Assembly: GCA_963774155.1 (NCBI GenBank)
Contig: CAVZDW010000001.1
Coordinates: 89,023-153,022, forward strand
DNA: 64,000 nucleotides
Reading direction: 5' to 3'
Source: DASSUW01 sp963774155
GTDB taxonomy: Bacteria; Actinomycetota; Thermoleophilia; Solirubrobacterales; Solirubrobacteraceae
The notes under the pieces are model-generated. The model saw only the letters and a list, made by a program, of their open reading frames with translations, was not told the origin of the DNA and ran no database searches. The translations under genes and the position numbers were made by a program. Positions within the stretch are counted from its first letter, which is position 1. Each line of letters opens with the position of its first letter. Positions 51,158 to 59,046 of the stretch are shown here, piece by piece.

Positions 51158-51648
51158 AGCGTCTCCTCCAGCCGCAGCCGGGCGATCTTCGCGATCTCCT
51201 GCAGGGCCACGCGGAACTCCTCGTCCTCGCTGTTCGCGAGCCGCTCGCCGGCGACCCGCAGGATCGACTCCTTGGTGTGCTCGCGCGCGCAGACCACGAA
51301 CGGGAAGCCGAAGCGCTCCCGGTAGGCGGTGTTCGTGCGCATGAAGGCGGCGTACTCGTCCGGCGTCAGCCGGTCGAGCCCGGCCGACGCCTGCTCGCGC
51401 GTGGAGCTGGCGGTCAGCGAGCCCTCGATGGCGGCCTTGCCGGCCAGGTCGGGGTGCGCGCGGATGAGCGCGAGGCGGCGCTCGCGCGGTGCGGCGTACA
51501 TGGCGGCCACGAGCGCGTCGTAGAGCGCGTCGTCGTCCGCGAAGGGGCGATCGTGCCACGCCATCTCGGCGACCCACGGCGAGTGCTCGAACAGCGCGCC
51601 GAAGCGCTCCACGAAGGCATCGCGCGAGAGCTCGTTGATCGCCTCCAT
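51154..51648 (-). CDS. uraD: OHCU decarboxylase
   Basis: A 164-residue all-alpha enzyme that decarboxylates 2-oxo-4-hydroxy-4-carboxy-5-ureidoimidazoline to (S)-allantoin. Characteristic motifs: MEAINELSRDAFVERFGALF at the start, RAHPDLAGKAA (catalytic His near residue 75), LTPDEYAAFMRTNTAYRERF and FGFPFVVCARE (Arg/Glu of the active site). ATG 51648 begins the family homology; the open frame continues upstream without homology. It is the first gene of the nine-gene minus-strand chain that ends at 44188. Confidence 0.93.
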   Translation of the reverse strand: MEAINELSRDAFVERFGALFEHSPWVAEMAWHDRPFADDDALYDALVAAMYAAPRERRLALIRAHPDLAGKAAIEGSLTASSTREQASAGLDRLTPDEYAAFMRTNTAYRERFGFPFVVCAREHTKESILRVAGERLANSEDEEFRVALQEIAKIARLRLEETL

Positions 51649-51678
51649 GGAACGGGGATTCAACCAGGCGCCGTGGGC

Positions 51679-51690
51679 GCGAACGTCAAC
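51679..51690 (-). promoter_or_regulatory. 12-bp motif GTTGACGTTCGC upstream of uraD
   Basis: GTTGACGTTCGC on the minus strand, 30 bp before the uraD start. An identical copy faces the other way at 51823-51834, before the permease. TTGACG resembles a -35 element, but no convincing -10 follows. It may be a shared regulator-binding site. Confidence 0.45.
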
Positions 51691-51822
51691 TGCGGCTGGG
51701 TGAGGGAAGCGAGGCGCCGGCGGGGCCGGTTTCCTCGCCGCGTCCTGCCCAAGGGTCACGGTGTCACCCCTAGCCAGGACGCGAGTTCGAAATCCGGCCG
51801 ATCCCACTCCCTCAATGCCGGG

Positions 51823-51834
51823 GTTGACGTTCGC
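51823..51834 (+). promoter_or_regulatory. 12-bp motif GTTGACGTTCGC upstream of the purine permease
   Basis: An exact inverted partner of 51679-51690, 58 bp before the permease start, so the divergent uraD and permease promoters share one sequence element. The rest of the 244-bp intergenic space shows no gene. Confidence 0.45.
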
Positions 51835-51892
51835 CAGCGTGACCGGCGACCTCCGTTCGGGTCCGCCGCAACCGCTGGTACGTTCGCGCCAA

Positions 51893-53260
51893 ATGACCGC
51901 TCTCGCCCGTCGTTTCCACTTCGCCGACCGGGGGACCGACGCCCGCACCGAGGCGCTCGGCGGCGTGGCGACGTTCCTGACGATGAGCTACATCCTCTTC
52001 GTCAACCCGGCGATCCTCAGTGCCGCGGGCATGCCGTTCGGCGCCGTCGCGGTGGCCACGGCGATCGCGGCCGCCATCGCCACGGCGGCGATGGCGCTGG
52101 CCACGAACCTGCCGTTCGCGCTGGCGCCGGGCCTCGGCATCAACGCCGTCGTGGCCTTCGACATCATCCTCGGCCGCGGCCTGCCCTGGCAGGTCGGCAT
52201 GGCCGTGATCGTGATCGAGGGCCTGATCGCCGTGATCCTCGTGCTCGCCGGCCTGCGCACGGCGATCATGCACGCGGTGCCGATGGCGCTGAAGCTGGCG
52301 ATCGGCGTCGGCATCGGCCTCTTCATCACGCTGGTCGGCCTGCGCGAGGGCGGCGTGGTCGTCAACAACCCGGCCACCGGCATCGGGATCGGCGACCTCA
52401 CGTCCGGCCCGGCGCTGATCACCCTCGCCGGCATCTTCGTCGCGGCCGTGCTCGTCGCTCGCGGCGTGCGAGGGGCGGTCATCCTCGGCGTCCTCGCGGC
52501 GACCGCCCTCGGCCTCATCTTCGGCGTGCTGAACGGGCCCGACGGCGTGATCGACGCTCCGGGCTCCGACGACTTCGACACGATCGGCGCCGCGCTCGAT
52601 CCCGAGTGGCTGGGCGACGCCCTGACCGTCTCGCTGATCCCGGTCATCTTCGCGCTGTTCATGACCGACTTCTTCGACACCATCGGCACGGCCGTGGCCG
52701 TCGGCCGCGGCGGCGGGATGCTCGACGACCGGGGCCAGCTCCCGAACTCCGACCGCCTGCTGCTCGTCGACTCCGGCGCGGCGGCCCTCGGCGGCGCGAT
52801 GGGCACCTCGAGCGTCACGACGTACGTCGAGAGCGGCGCCGGCGTGGCCGAGGGCGCACGAACCGGCTTCACCGGGCTCGTCGTGGCCGCGCTGTTCGCG
52901 CTGGCGGTCTTCTTCGTGCCGATCATCGAGCTCGTCGGCCAGGGCGTCCCGGTCGGCGAGGACACGGTCATCCACCCGGCCGTCGCGCCCGCGCTGGTCA
53001 TGGTCGGCTACCTGATGATCCGCATCGTCCGGGACATCGACTGGGACGCACCGGAGAGCTCGATCCCGGCGTTCCTCATCATCGCCGGCATCCCCTTGAC
53101 GTTCTCGATCGCGGCCGGCATCGGCCTGGGCGTGATCGCCTACGTGATCGTCATGGCCGCCACCGGCAAGGTCCGGGCGATCCATCCGCTGATGTGGGCG
53201 ATCGCGCCGTTCTTCGTGGCCTACTTCGCCGCCGACTGGCTCGAGGTCAACGTCTTCTAG
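51893..53260 (+). CDS. AzgA-type purine (adenine/guanine/hypoxanthine) permease
   Basis: A 455-residue polytopic transporter of the AzgA branch of the nucleobase-cation symporters. RTEALGGVATFLTMSYILFV starts the first helix. NLPFALAPGLGINAVVAF near residue 80 and the FALFMTDFFDTIGTAVAVG helix near residue 255 are diagnostic; GTSSVTTYVESGAGVAEGAR near residue 305 is the substrate-site loop. About 12-14 helices. ATG 51893 begins the family homology. It is divergent from uraD, suggesting uptake of purines for the catabolic operons. Confidence 0.92.
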   Translation: MTALARRFHFADRGTDARTEALGGVATFLTMSYILFVNPAILSAAGMPFGAVAVATAIAAAIATAAMALATNLPFALAPGLGINAVVAFDIILGRGLPWQVGMAVIVIEGLIAVILVLAGLRTAIMHAVPMALKLAIGVGIGLFITLVGLREGGVVVNNPATGIGIGDLTSGPALITLAGIFVAAVLVARGVRGAVILGVLAATALGLIFGVLNGPDGVIDAPGSDDFDTIGAALDPEWLGDALTVSLIPVIFALFMTDFFDTIGTAVAVGRGGGMLDDRGQLPNSDRLLLVDSGAAALGGAMGTSSVTTYVESGAGVAEGARTGFTGLVVAALFALAVFFVPIIELVGQGVPVGEDTVIHPAVAPALVMVGYLMIRIVRDIDWDAPESSIPAFLIIAGIPLTFSIAAGIGLGVIAYVIVMAATGKVRAIHPLMWAIAPFFVAYFAADWLEVNVF

Positions 53261-53288
53261 GTGTAAGACCCGAGCAGGTTGTTCAGTC

Positions 53289-53326
53289 GTGGCGCTAATC
53301 CGCGCATACCGCGGATTACTCGCCAC
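53289..53326. terminator. Long hairpin downstream of the permease (terminator or palindromic element)
   Basis: GTGGCG at 53289 pairs with CGCCAC at 53321. Inside, TAATCCGCG (53296-53304) pairs with CGCGGATTA (53310-53318) around a CATAC loop, with small bulges. It lies 29 bp after the permease stop. No U-run follows, so it is not a classical intrinsic terminator. Confidence 0.5.
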
Positions 53327-53386
53327 GGACGACCGACCGCGCCGGCTCCCTGCGGCGTACGATCGGACGGAGCCAAAGGAGGTGAC

Positions 53387-53604
53387 ATGCCGAACCAACT
53401 GCAGGACGACTGGGGCGGTGAAGTAGGCCTCCCGCGCTGGCTGCAACGCGTGCTCAGGCGCCGCGAGCGTCCCGGCGACACGCCCGAGGCCGCTCACGAG
53501 GCGCGCAAGGCGCAACCGAGCGCGTCGGTGGCCGAGAACGTCGACAAGGCGTCGTTCGGCGCCTGTCCAGCGTCTACCGGGAGGGCCGCACGAAGCGCCG
53601 TTAG
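53387..53604 (+). CDS. Small charged hypothetical protein, one-base deletion
   Basis: It opens after a textbook AAAGGAGGTGA Shine-Dalgarno sequence at ATG 53387 (MPNQLQDDWGGEVGLPRWLQ). It is basic and helical in the middle. The written frame runs on for hundreds of residues antisense to the next gene. If one base is restored near 53562, it reads NVDKASFGALSSVYREGRTK and ends at TAG 53604, one base beyond the convergent gene's stop. The product would be about 72 residues. Function unknown. Confidence 0.6.
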
Positions 53605-54590
53605 CCGGCGATGTACGCGATGGCGCCGCGGGGCACCCGGAACGGCAACGCGACGGGACGCGACAGGCCGGGGCGGTAGGCGATCATGCGGCGCCCGGTC
53701 TGCACGAAGAGCCAGCCGCTCGAGGCCGCCCAGCTCAGCTGCGGGTAGTGGCGGGAGCGGATGCCGGGGACGATCGTGGTCCTGCCGCTGGCGGCCTCGA
53801 CCAGCGCCACCTTCCAGCGGCGATCGGTGCGAGCCGGTGCGGCCAGCAGCGATCCGTCGGGCGAGAACCGCGCATCCCATTCGATCGGCCGGCGCGCCTG
53901 GACCTGCCGGCCCGTGGTTGCGTCGAGGACCACGAGCCCACTGCAGTCAGCGCCCGGAGCGCACCCCGCGAGCAGGTCGCCCCGGGTCGCGGTCACGGCC
54001 TGGATCGCCAGCGGGCGGCCCGTCTCTCCGGTCTCCGGGTCCCACACGACGAGCTCGCGCGAGCGCTGCAGCACGAGCCCGTGCGAGACCGCCCCGGCGA
54101 GCCAGGCCACGGGAATCCGCCGGTCGGTCTCCGCGGTCACGCGGCCGTCGACGGTCACCTCGCGGGCCCCGACCATCGCGGAGCGCGTGCAGTCGACGCC
54201 GGCCAGCCAGACGCGGCCCTCGGTCGCCGACGGGACGAAGGCGTGCGCGGCGCCCAGGCGCCGTGGCGGCCGATCGAGCGCGACCGGCACGGAGAACACG
54301 ACCGTCCGGCGCCTCTGGCGCGCGGCGAAGACCAGGTGGCCGCCGGTCACGTACATCTGCGGACCGCAGGCGGCCACCGACGGCACCTTGCGGGCCGTTC
54401 TGCGGCCGCTCGCCACGTCGATCGCCAGCAGCCGGTTGGTGCCGAACGTGAACACCAGCGTCCCGGCCGGCCGCGCGGTCACCGCGGACGCCGTGACGGA
54501 GCCGTCCGTCTCGGACCCGCCGCGATGCCCGACCAGCAGGAGCGCAACCGCCGCGACCACCACCAAAGGCCCTCTGCGTCTCATCGTCAC
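53601..54590 (-). CDS. Secreted hypothetical protein with beta-propeller-like repeats
   Basis: A 329-residue protein with an N-terminal signal anchor (RRRGPLVVVAAVALLLVGH) and a repeating four-strand layout with propeller-like motifs: LVFTFGTNRLLAIDVASGRR, ELVVWDPETGETGRPL, LVVLDATTGRQVQARR and DARFSPDGSLLAAPARTDRR. These look like degenerate WD40/PQQ-type blades. It could be a surface-exposed binding or sensor protein. It converges with the small gene at 53387 and is divergent from the ArsR operon, with the ArsR operator about 42 bp from its start. Confidence 0.68.
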   Translation of the reverse strand: MTMRRRGPLVVVAAVALLLVGHRGGSETDGSVTASAVTARPAGTLVFTFGTNRLLAIDVASGRRTARKVPSVAACGPQMYVTGGHLVFAARQRRRTVVFSVPVALDRPPRRLGAAHAFVPSATEGRVWLAGVDCTRSAMVGAREVTVDGRVTAETDRRIPVAWLAGAVSHGLVLQRSRELVVWDPETGETGRPLAIQAVTATRGDLLAGCAPGADCSGLVVLDATTGRQVQARRPIEWDARFSPDGSLLAAPARTDRRWKVALVEAASGRTTIVPGIRSRHYPQLSWAASSGWLFVQTGRRMIAYRPGLSRPVALPFRVPRGAIAYIAG

Positions 54591-54627
54591 CTCTACGGCG
54601 CCGATCCATCGAGCGGTCCCGGTCTGG

Positions 54628-54633
54628 TACGGT
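54628..54633 (+). promoter_or_regulatory. Putative -10 element TACGGT of the ArsR-family leaderless promoter
   Basis: TACGGT, then seven bases, then the GTG start at 54641. It overlaps the left half of the ArsR-type operator palindrome. Confidence 0.5.
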
Positions 54634-54649
54634 TAACCTAGTGGTTAAC
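54632..54649. promoter_or_regulatory. Perfect 7-4-7 inverted repeat covering the arsR-family start codon (operator)
   Basis: GTTAACC-TAGT-GGTTAAC is a perfect inverted repeat with a 4-bp spacer. It spans the putative -10 region and the GTG start codon, so bound repressor would block its own leaderless transcription. A/T-rich palindromes of this kind are typical ArsR-family sites. Confidence 0.7.
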
Positions 54650-54955
54650 GATCCGTTCAAAGCCCTCTCGCACCCGATCCGCCGCGGCATCGTCGAGCGC
54701 CTCGCCGCCGGCCCGGCCACGGTGGGCGACGCCACCGGCGGGTTCGGCGTGTCCAAGCCCGCGATCTCCAAGCACCTGAAGGTCCTCGAGGAGACGGGCG
54801 TCGTGACGCGCGTCGTCGAGGGCCGGACGCACCGGCTCTCGCTCGACCCGCAGGTGATGAGCGAGGCGGCCGACTGGATGGATCGTCAGCGCGCCCTCTG
54901 GGGCCGCTTCTTCGATGCCGTTGACGAGTACCTCAAGGAGGAAGACTCCCGATGA
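54641..54955 (+). CDS. ArsR-family winged-helix repressor
   Basis: A 104-residue ArsR-type regulator. FKALSHPIRRGIVERLAAGP forms the first helices, and PAISKHLKVLEETGVVTRVVEGR is the recognition helix and wing. No metal-binding Cys/His pair is evident, and the C-terminal helix (WMDRQRALWGRFFDAVDEYL) is of the type seen in regulators paired with SRPBCC/AHSA1 genes. The GTG start at 54641 is inside the operator. ATGA overlap with DUF899. Confidence 0.9.
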   Translation: MVNDPFKALSHPIRRGIVERLAAGPATVGDATGGFGVSKPAISKHLKVLEETGVVTRVVEGRTHRLSLDPQVMSEAADWMDRQRALWGRFFDAVDEYLKEEDSR

Positions 54956-55623
54956 ACGCACCGCCGATCGTCTCGAAGCAGGAGTGGGAGACCGCCCGCG
55001 AGCAGCTGCTGGTGAAGGAGAAGGAGCTGACCCGCGCCCGCGATGCCCTGGCCGCCGAGCGCCGCCGGATGCCGCGGATGGCGGTCGAGAAGGAGTACGC
55101 GTTCGAAGGCCCGAACGGGCCGGCGAGCCTGCTCGACCTCTTCGACGGGCGGCGCCAGCTCGTCGTCTACCGGTTCTTCTACGAGCCCGGCGTCCACGGC
55201 TGGCCCGAGCATGGCTGCCCCGGCTGCTCGTTCCTCGCCGACCAGGTCGCGCACCTCGCGCACCTGAACGCCCGCGACACCACGCTGGTGTTCGTCTCCC
55301 GTGCCCCGCAGGCGGACATCGAGCGCTGGAAGGCGCGGATGGGCTGGGAGCACATCCCGTGGTACTCGCTCACCGACGACTTCGACGCCGACTTCGGCGT
55401 CGACGAATGGCACGGCACGAACGCGTTCCTGCGCGACGGCGATGCGATCTTCCGCACCTACTTCATCAACGACCGCGGCGACGAGGCGATGGGCACCACC
55501 TGGGCCTACCTCGACATGACCGCGCTCGGCCGCCAGGAGGAGTGGGAGGACTCGCCCGAGGGCTACCCGCAGACCCCGCCGTACCAGTGGTGGAACCTGC
55601 ACGACCAGTACCAGCCCGCGTGA
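54952..55623 (+). CDS. DUF899 thioredoxin-like protein
   Basis: A 223-residue thioredoxin-fold protein of the DUF899 family. An N-terminal charged helix precedes YRFFYEPGVHGWPEHGCPGCSF-like region (HGCPGCSFLADQV, a CxxC-type site), then DTTLVFVSRAPQADIERWK and HIPWYSLTDDFDADFGVDEWHGTNAF, the family hallmark. The tail GYPQTPPYQWWNLHDQY is also conserved. It overlaps the ArsR gene by four bases and the small downstream gene by GTGA. ArsR-DUF899-SRPBCC operons are a recurring arrangement. Confidence 0.88.
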   Translation: MNAPPIVSKQEWETAREQLLVKEKELTRARDALAAERRRMPRMAVEKEYAFEGPNGPASLLDLFDGRRQLVVYRFFYEPGVHGWPEHGCPGCSFLADQVAHLAHLNARDTTLVFVSRAPQADIERWKARMGWEHIPWYSLTDDFDADFGVDEWHGTNAFLRDGDAIFRTYFINDRGDEAMGTTWAYLDMTALGRQEEWEDSPEGYPQTPPYQWWNLHDQYQPA

Positions 55624-55736
55624 TCGCCCACGTCGGGCCCGTGCCGCTGGAGGAGCTGGTCCCCGCTGCGGGGACCGGCCTCCTCGTGGCACGCTGCTGG
55701 ATGATGCTCTTCGTGCGACGCCGGCGAGACCCGTGA
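55620..55736 (+). CDS. 38-residue membrane protein
   Basis: A short gene between DUF899 and the SRPBCC gene: GTG 55620 (overlapping the DUF899 stop in GTGA) to the TGA at 55734-55736 (overlapping the GTG of the next gene). The product IAHVGPVPLEELVPAAGTGL followed by LVARCWMMLFVRRRRDP has one hydrophobic helix with a basic end. Similar short proteins (HVGGxPLEE...) are common in actinobacteria and usually missed. Being exactly wedged between two coupled genes supports its reality. Confidence 0.6.
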   Translation: MIAHVGPVPLEELVPAAGTGLLVARCWMMLFVRRRRDP

Positions 55737-56161
55737 CCGACGCCACCACGCTGCGCATCGAGCGCACGTTCCAGGCGCCGGCCGAGGCGGTGTTCGACGC
55801 GTGGACCAGCGAGGAGGTCATCCGGCGCTGGTGGCACGCCGAGCACGACTGGGAGACGACCGTGGCCGAGGTCGACCTGCGCGTGGGCGGCACGGTGCGG
55901 GTGGTCATGCGCAACCCGCACGAGGACGTCGAGTACGGCGGCGGCGGCCAGTACACGGAGATCGACCGGCCCCACCGGCTCGCGTTCACCTGGTTCTGGG
56001 ACGGCAACGACACGCGCCAGCTGATCGAGCTCGAGTTCGAGGAGACCGAGGGCGTCACCACCGTCCGCTTCACCCACAGCGACCTCTGGAACGAGGAGGC
56101 CGTGCGCTCGCACGAGAGCGGGTGGAACAGCGCGTTCGACAACCTCGAGCGGGCGCTCTAG
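55733..56161 (+). CDS. SRPBCC/AHSA1-domain protein
   Basis: A 142-residue START-like/AHSA1 fold protein: IERTFQAPAEAVFDAWTSEE, then the RRWWHAEHDWETTVAEVDLR strand and the TEIDRPHRLAFTWFWDGN motif, with a C-terminal helix SGWNSAFDNLERAL. It binds a hydrophobic ligand in a central cavity; ligand unknown. The GTG start overlaps the stop of the 38-residue gene. As part of the ArsR operon it is often tied to stress or xenobiotic response. It converges with the secreted gene at 56158 (4-bp overlap). Confidence 0.9.
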   Translation: MTDATTLRIERTFQAPAEAVFDAWTSEEVIRRWWHAEHDWETTVAEVDLRVGGTVRVVMRNPHEDVEYGGGGQYTEIDRPHRLAFTWFWDGNDTRQLIELEFEETEGVTTVRFTHSDLWNEEAVRSHESGWNSAFDNLERAL

Positions 56162-57297
56162 CCGCGCGGGCAGCCGGGGAACACGTGCGCCGGCACGTAG
56201 TCCAGCTTGCCGCGGAGAACCGCGATCCGCGCCGGAGCGGGATCGACGGCCGGCAGGAGGAAGTGGGTCCCGGCGAACGAGAAGCGCCCGATGTAGAAGC
56301 CGGCCTTCGGCCGCGGGACGGTCAGCCGCAGCGACTTGGTGCCGAAGCGTGCCCGGAACGTCCCGGCCTTGCGGAGCTTGTAGCGCTTGCCCTTGCAACC
56401 GGCCACCCGCATGAGCGTCATCGTGGCGCGGCCGCCCTTCGCCGCGTCCGGCCACTCGGCCCTGAACGTCAGCTGCGGGCGCTTGGACCGCTTACGAGCG
56501 ATCGCTCGGACCTCATAGCGGAAGTCGCTGCGCACCTCGATCGTCAGCGGGCCCGACCACGGCGTCGCGAAGAACGTCGAGTCGAGGTTCCCGTCCAGGG
56601 CGTCGGCGGTCCCGCGCGCGACGCAGGTCCACACGCCGGGGCGCGGGAAGACGAACTCCGGGGTCTCGGGGTGCACGAACCCGCCGGGCTTGGGCACCAC
56701 GCGCGGGCCGGTCACCGAGCCGTCGGGCGAGACAGTGGCATCCAGCGCGCAGCGGATGTCCGCGTAGCCGCCGGGCGGCGCGGCCGCCCGGACGCCCACG
56801 AACGGGTCCCCCGGGAGCGACGTGGCGCGGTAGCTCAGCGGGTCGCCGACGAGCACCGGAGCGACGTGCGCGTCGACGCCGAACGTGCCCGTGCTCGACT
56901 CGCCGGCCGTGACGCAGTCGTCCCCGCCGACCGAGACCTTGACCGCGTACGTGCCGTTGCCCTCGTACTGCAGCTCGGGCCCGGCGGCCACGATCGTGCC
57001 CGCGGCGCCGTTGCGGCCGACGCAGAAGGGCGAAGCGTTGTACGGCTGCGTCGGTTGGCCGTCGGGAACGCCCGCGACGGTCAGCGCCACCCGCTGGAAC
57101 CCGGAGGCCTGGAGCCGGTAGCCGATCTCGTAGCCGCCGAGGTAGTCGAGCGTCGGCGCCGACGCGAGCGGGATCCAGTCGCTCACCGCCTCGTGGGTGT
57201 CCCACGGCTGCAGTCGCACGAAGAGCTCCGGCGCGGCCGCCTGCGCCGGTGCGGCGAGCCCGAGGCTCGCGAGGATCGCCGCGAGCACGAGCCTCAC
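56158..57297 (-). CDS. Secreted hypothetical protein, beta-rich
   Basis: A 379-residue exported protein: signal peptide residues 1-20 (LVLAAILASLGLAAPAQA), then beta-strand-rich modules without a recognised family (FVRLQPWDTHEAVSDWIPL; GGDDCVTAGESSTGTFGVDA; VWTCVARGTADALDGNLDST; RKAGTFRARFGTKSLRLTVP). Paired Cys residues suggest disulphides. Start GTG 57297 has TAGGGT six bases upstream, inside the stop region of adenine deaminase, and is only nine bases after it. Role in purine use is not evident. Confidence 0.65.
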   Translation of the reverse strand: MRLVLAAILASLGLAAPAQAAAPELFVRLQPWDTHEAVSDWIPLASAPTLDYLGGYEIGYRLQASGFQRVALTVAGVPDGQPTQPYNASPFCVGRNGAAGTIVAAGPELQYEGNGTYAVKVSVGGDDCVTAGESSTGTFGVDAHVAPVLVGDPLSYRATSLPGDPFVGVRAAAPPGGYADIRCALDATVSPDGSVTGPRVVPKPGGFVHPETPEFVFPRPGVWTCVARGTADALDGNLDSTFFATPWSGPLTIEVRSDFRYEVRAIARKRSKRPQLTFRAEWPDAAKGGRATMTLMRVAGCKGKRYKLRKAGTFRARFGTKSLRLTVPRPKAGFYIGRFSFAGTHFLLPAVDPAPARIAVLRGKLDYVPAHVFPGCPRG

Positions 57298-57303
57298 GAG
57301 CCA

Positions 57304-57309
57304 ACCCTA
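57304..57309 (-). promoter_or_regulatory. Putative -10 element TAGGGT of a leaderless promoter
   Basis: TAGGGT on the minus strand, then six bases, then the GTG of the secreted protein at 57297. It overlaps the adenine deaminase stop codon. Confidence 0.45.
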
Positions 57310-59007
57310 CGGCAGCGCGAGCGGGACCAGTGAGAAGCGGTCGACGTCGACCAGCCCTCGGTCGGTGATCTTCAGCGACGGGATCACCGAGAGGGCGAGG
57401 AACGAGAGGGTCATGAACGGCGCCTCGTCGCCGACGCCCTGCTCGCGCAGCATCGCCTGGAGGCCCTCGAGGGCGGCGACGACGACCTCGACCGGCTCGT
57501 CGGAGAGCAGCCCGGCGACCGGCAGGGCGAGCTCGCCCCGGACCTCGCCGTCGCGGGAGACGGCGATGCCGCCGCCGATCGCCTGCAGGCGGGTGGCGCA
57601 GGCGGCCATGTCCGCGTCGGTCGTGCCGACGACGACGAGGTTGTGCGCGTCGTGGGCGACGGTCGAGGCGAACCCGCCGGTCTTCAGGCCGAAGCCGCGG
57701 ACCAGTCCGAGACCGATCCGCCCGGTCGCGTGGTGGCGCTCGATCACGGCGATCTTCGCGAGGTCGCGGTCCGGGTCGGCGACGACCTGGCCCTCGCGGG
57801 TGGTGGGCTCCTCCTCGCGCGCGTGCGTGATGAGCTGGCCCGGGATCGTCTCGATCACGCGCACGCGCTCGGCGGCGGGGATGGCGAAGGCGTCGGTTGC
57901 GAGCGCGGCGGCGCGCATCGTGCTGCGCACGCGCTCGGGGATCGCCGGCCGCTCGAACGGCTCGGCACGGCCGCCGGCGGCCACGAGCCTCCCGTCCTTG
58001 TAGACCTTCGCGGGCACGAAGGACTCGAGGTCCTCGAGCAGGACGAGGTCGGCGCGCATCCCGGGCGCGACGGCGCCGCGATCCATCAGACCGTGGCAGC
58101 GCGCGGGGTGGAGGGTGGCCATCAGCAGCGCGGCCTCGGGCGAGACGCCCTCCTCGACGGCGACGCGGCACATCTGGTCGATGTGCCCGTGACGGAAGAG
58201 GAAGTCGGGCTCGCGGTCGTCGGTGCAGAACGCGCAGTGCTCGGGCCCGTACTGGCCGACGAGCGGCAGGAGGTCGCGCAGGTTGCGCGCGTTGGACGCC
58301 TCGCGCAGCAGCACCCACATGCCGCGGCGGCGCTTCTCCAGTGCCTCGTCGAACGTCGTCGCCTCGTGGTCGGAGCGGATGCCGGCCGCGACGTAGGCGT
58401 CCAGCGCCCGCCCGACGACGCCCGGAGCGTGCCCGTCGACGTGCGTCGCGCCGTGCACCTCGAGCCGGGCGAGCACGTCCGGCACCCCGGCGATGACGCC
58501 GGGGAAGTTCATCATCTCCGCCACGCCGAGCGCCCGCGGATGCCGCAGGATCGCCTCCATGTCGGCGGGCGTGAGCGGGCACATCGGTGACTCGAAGTCG
58601 CTGGCGGGGACGCAGGACGGCGCCATGACGAAGACGTCGAGCGGGAGGCCCTCGGACGCGTCGAGCATCCATTCGACGCCCTCGCGGCCGAGCACGTTGG
58701 CCACCTCGTGCGGGTCGGTGATCACCGCCGTGGTGCCGTGCGGGACGACGGCCCGGGCGAACTCCGCGGGCGTGAGCTTGGACGACTCGATGTGCACATG
58801 CGCGTCGAGGAACCCGGGCACGAGGTACGAGCCGGAGGCATCCACCCGCTCACCTTCGTACGAGCCGAGCCCGGCGATCGTGCCGTCGAAGATGGCCACG
58901 TCGACGTCCAGCCACTCGCGCGTGAACACCGAGAACACCTGGGCGCCCGCGATGACGAGGTCGGCGGGCCGGTCCCCGCGGGCGACCGCGATGAGCTGGT
59001 CTCTCAA
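57307..59007 (-). CDS. ade: Adenine deaminase
   Basis: A 566-residue metal-dependent amidohydrolase that converts adenine to hypoxanthine and ammonia. Motifs: VPGFLDAHVHIESSKLTPAE (metal HxH near residue 70), TTAVITDPHEVANVLG, GVAEMMNFPGVIAGVP, HVDGHAPGVVG (metal His), and FCTDDREPDFL (metal Asp). The late AHDAHNLVVVGT and FMTLSFLALSVIPSLKITDRGL segments are diagnostic of Ade. The likely start is TTG 59007 with GGAG upstream, 39 bp after the xanthine dehydrogenase stop. It feeds hypoxanthine to that enzyme. Confidence 0.92.
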   Translation of the reverse strand: MRDQLIAVARGDRPADLVIAGAQVFSVFTREWLDVDVAIFDGTIAGLGSYEGERVDASGSYLVPGFLDAHVHIESSKLTPAEFARAVVPHGTTAVITDPHEVANVLGREGVEWMLDASEGLPLDVFVMAPSCVPASDFESPMCPLTPADMEAILRHPRALGVAEMMNFPGVIAGVPDVLARLEVHGATHVDGHAPGVVGRALDAYVAAGIRSDHEATTFDEALEKRRRGMWVLLREASNARNLRDLLPLVGQYGPEHCAFCTDDREPDFLFRHGHIDQMCRVAVEEGVSPEAALLMATLHPARCHGLMDRGAVAPGMRADLVLLEDLESFVPAKVYKDGRLVAAGGRAEPFERPAIPERVRSTMRAAALATDAFAIPAAERVRVIETIPGQLITHAREEEPTTREGQVVADPDRDLAKIAVIERHHATGRIGLGLVRGFGLKTGGFASTVAHDAHNLVVVGTTDADMAACATRLQAIGGGIAVSRDGEVRGELALPVAGLLSDEPVEVVVAALEGLQAMLREQGVGDEAPFMTLSFLALSVIPSLKITDRGLVDVDRFSLVPLALP

Positions 59008-59046
59008 CGCGTCTCCGCGGGCGCCTCGGCCGGCGGCACGGGCACG

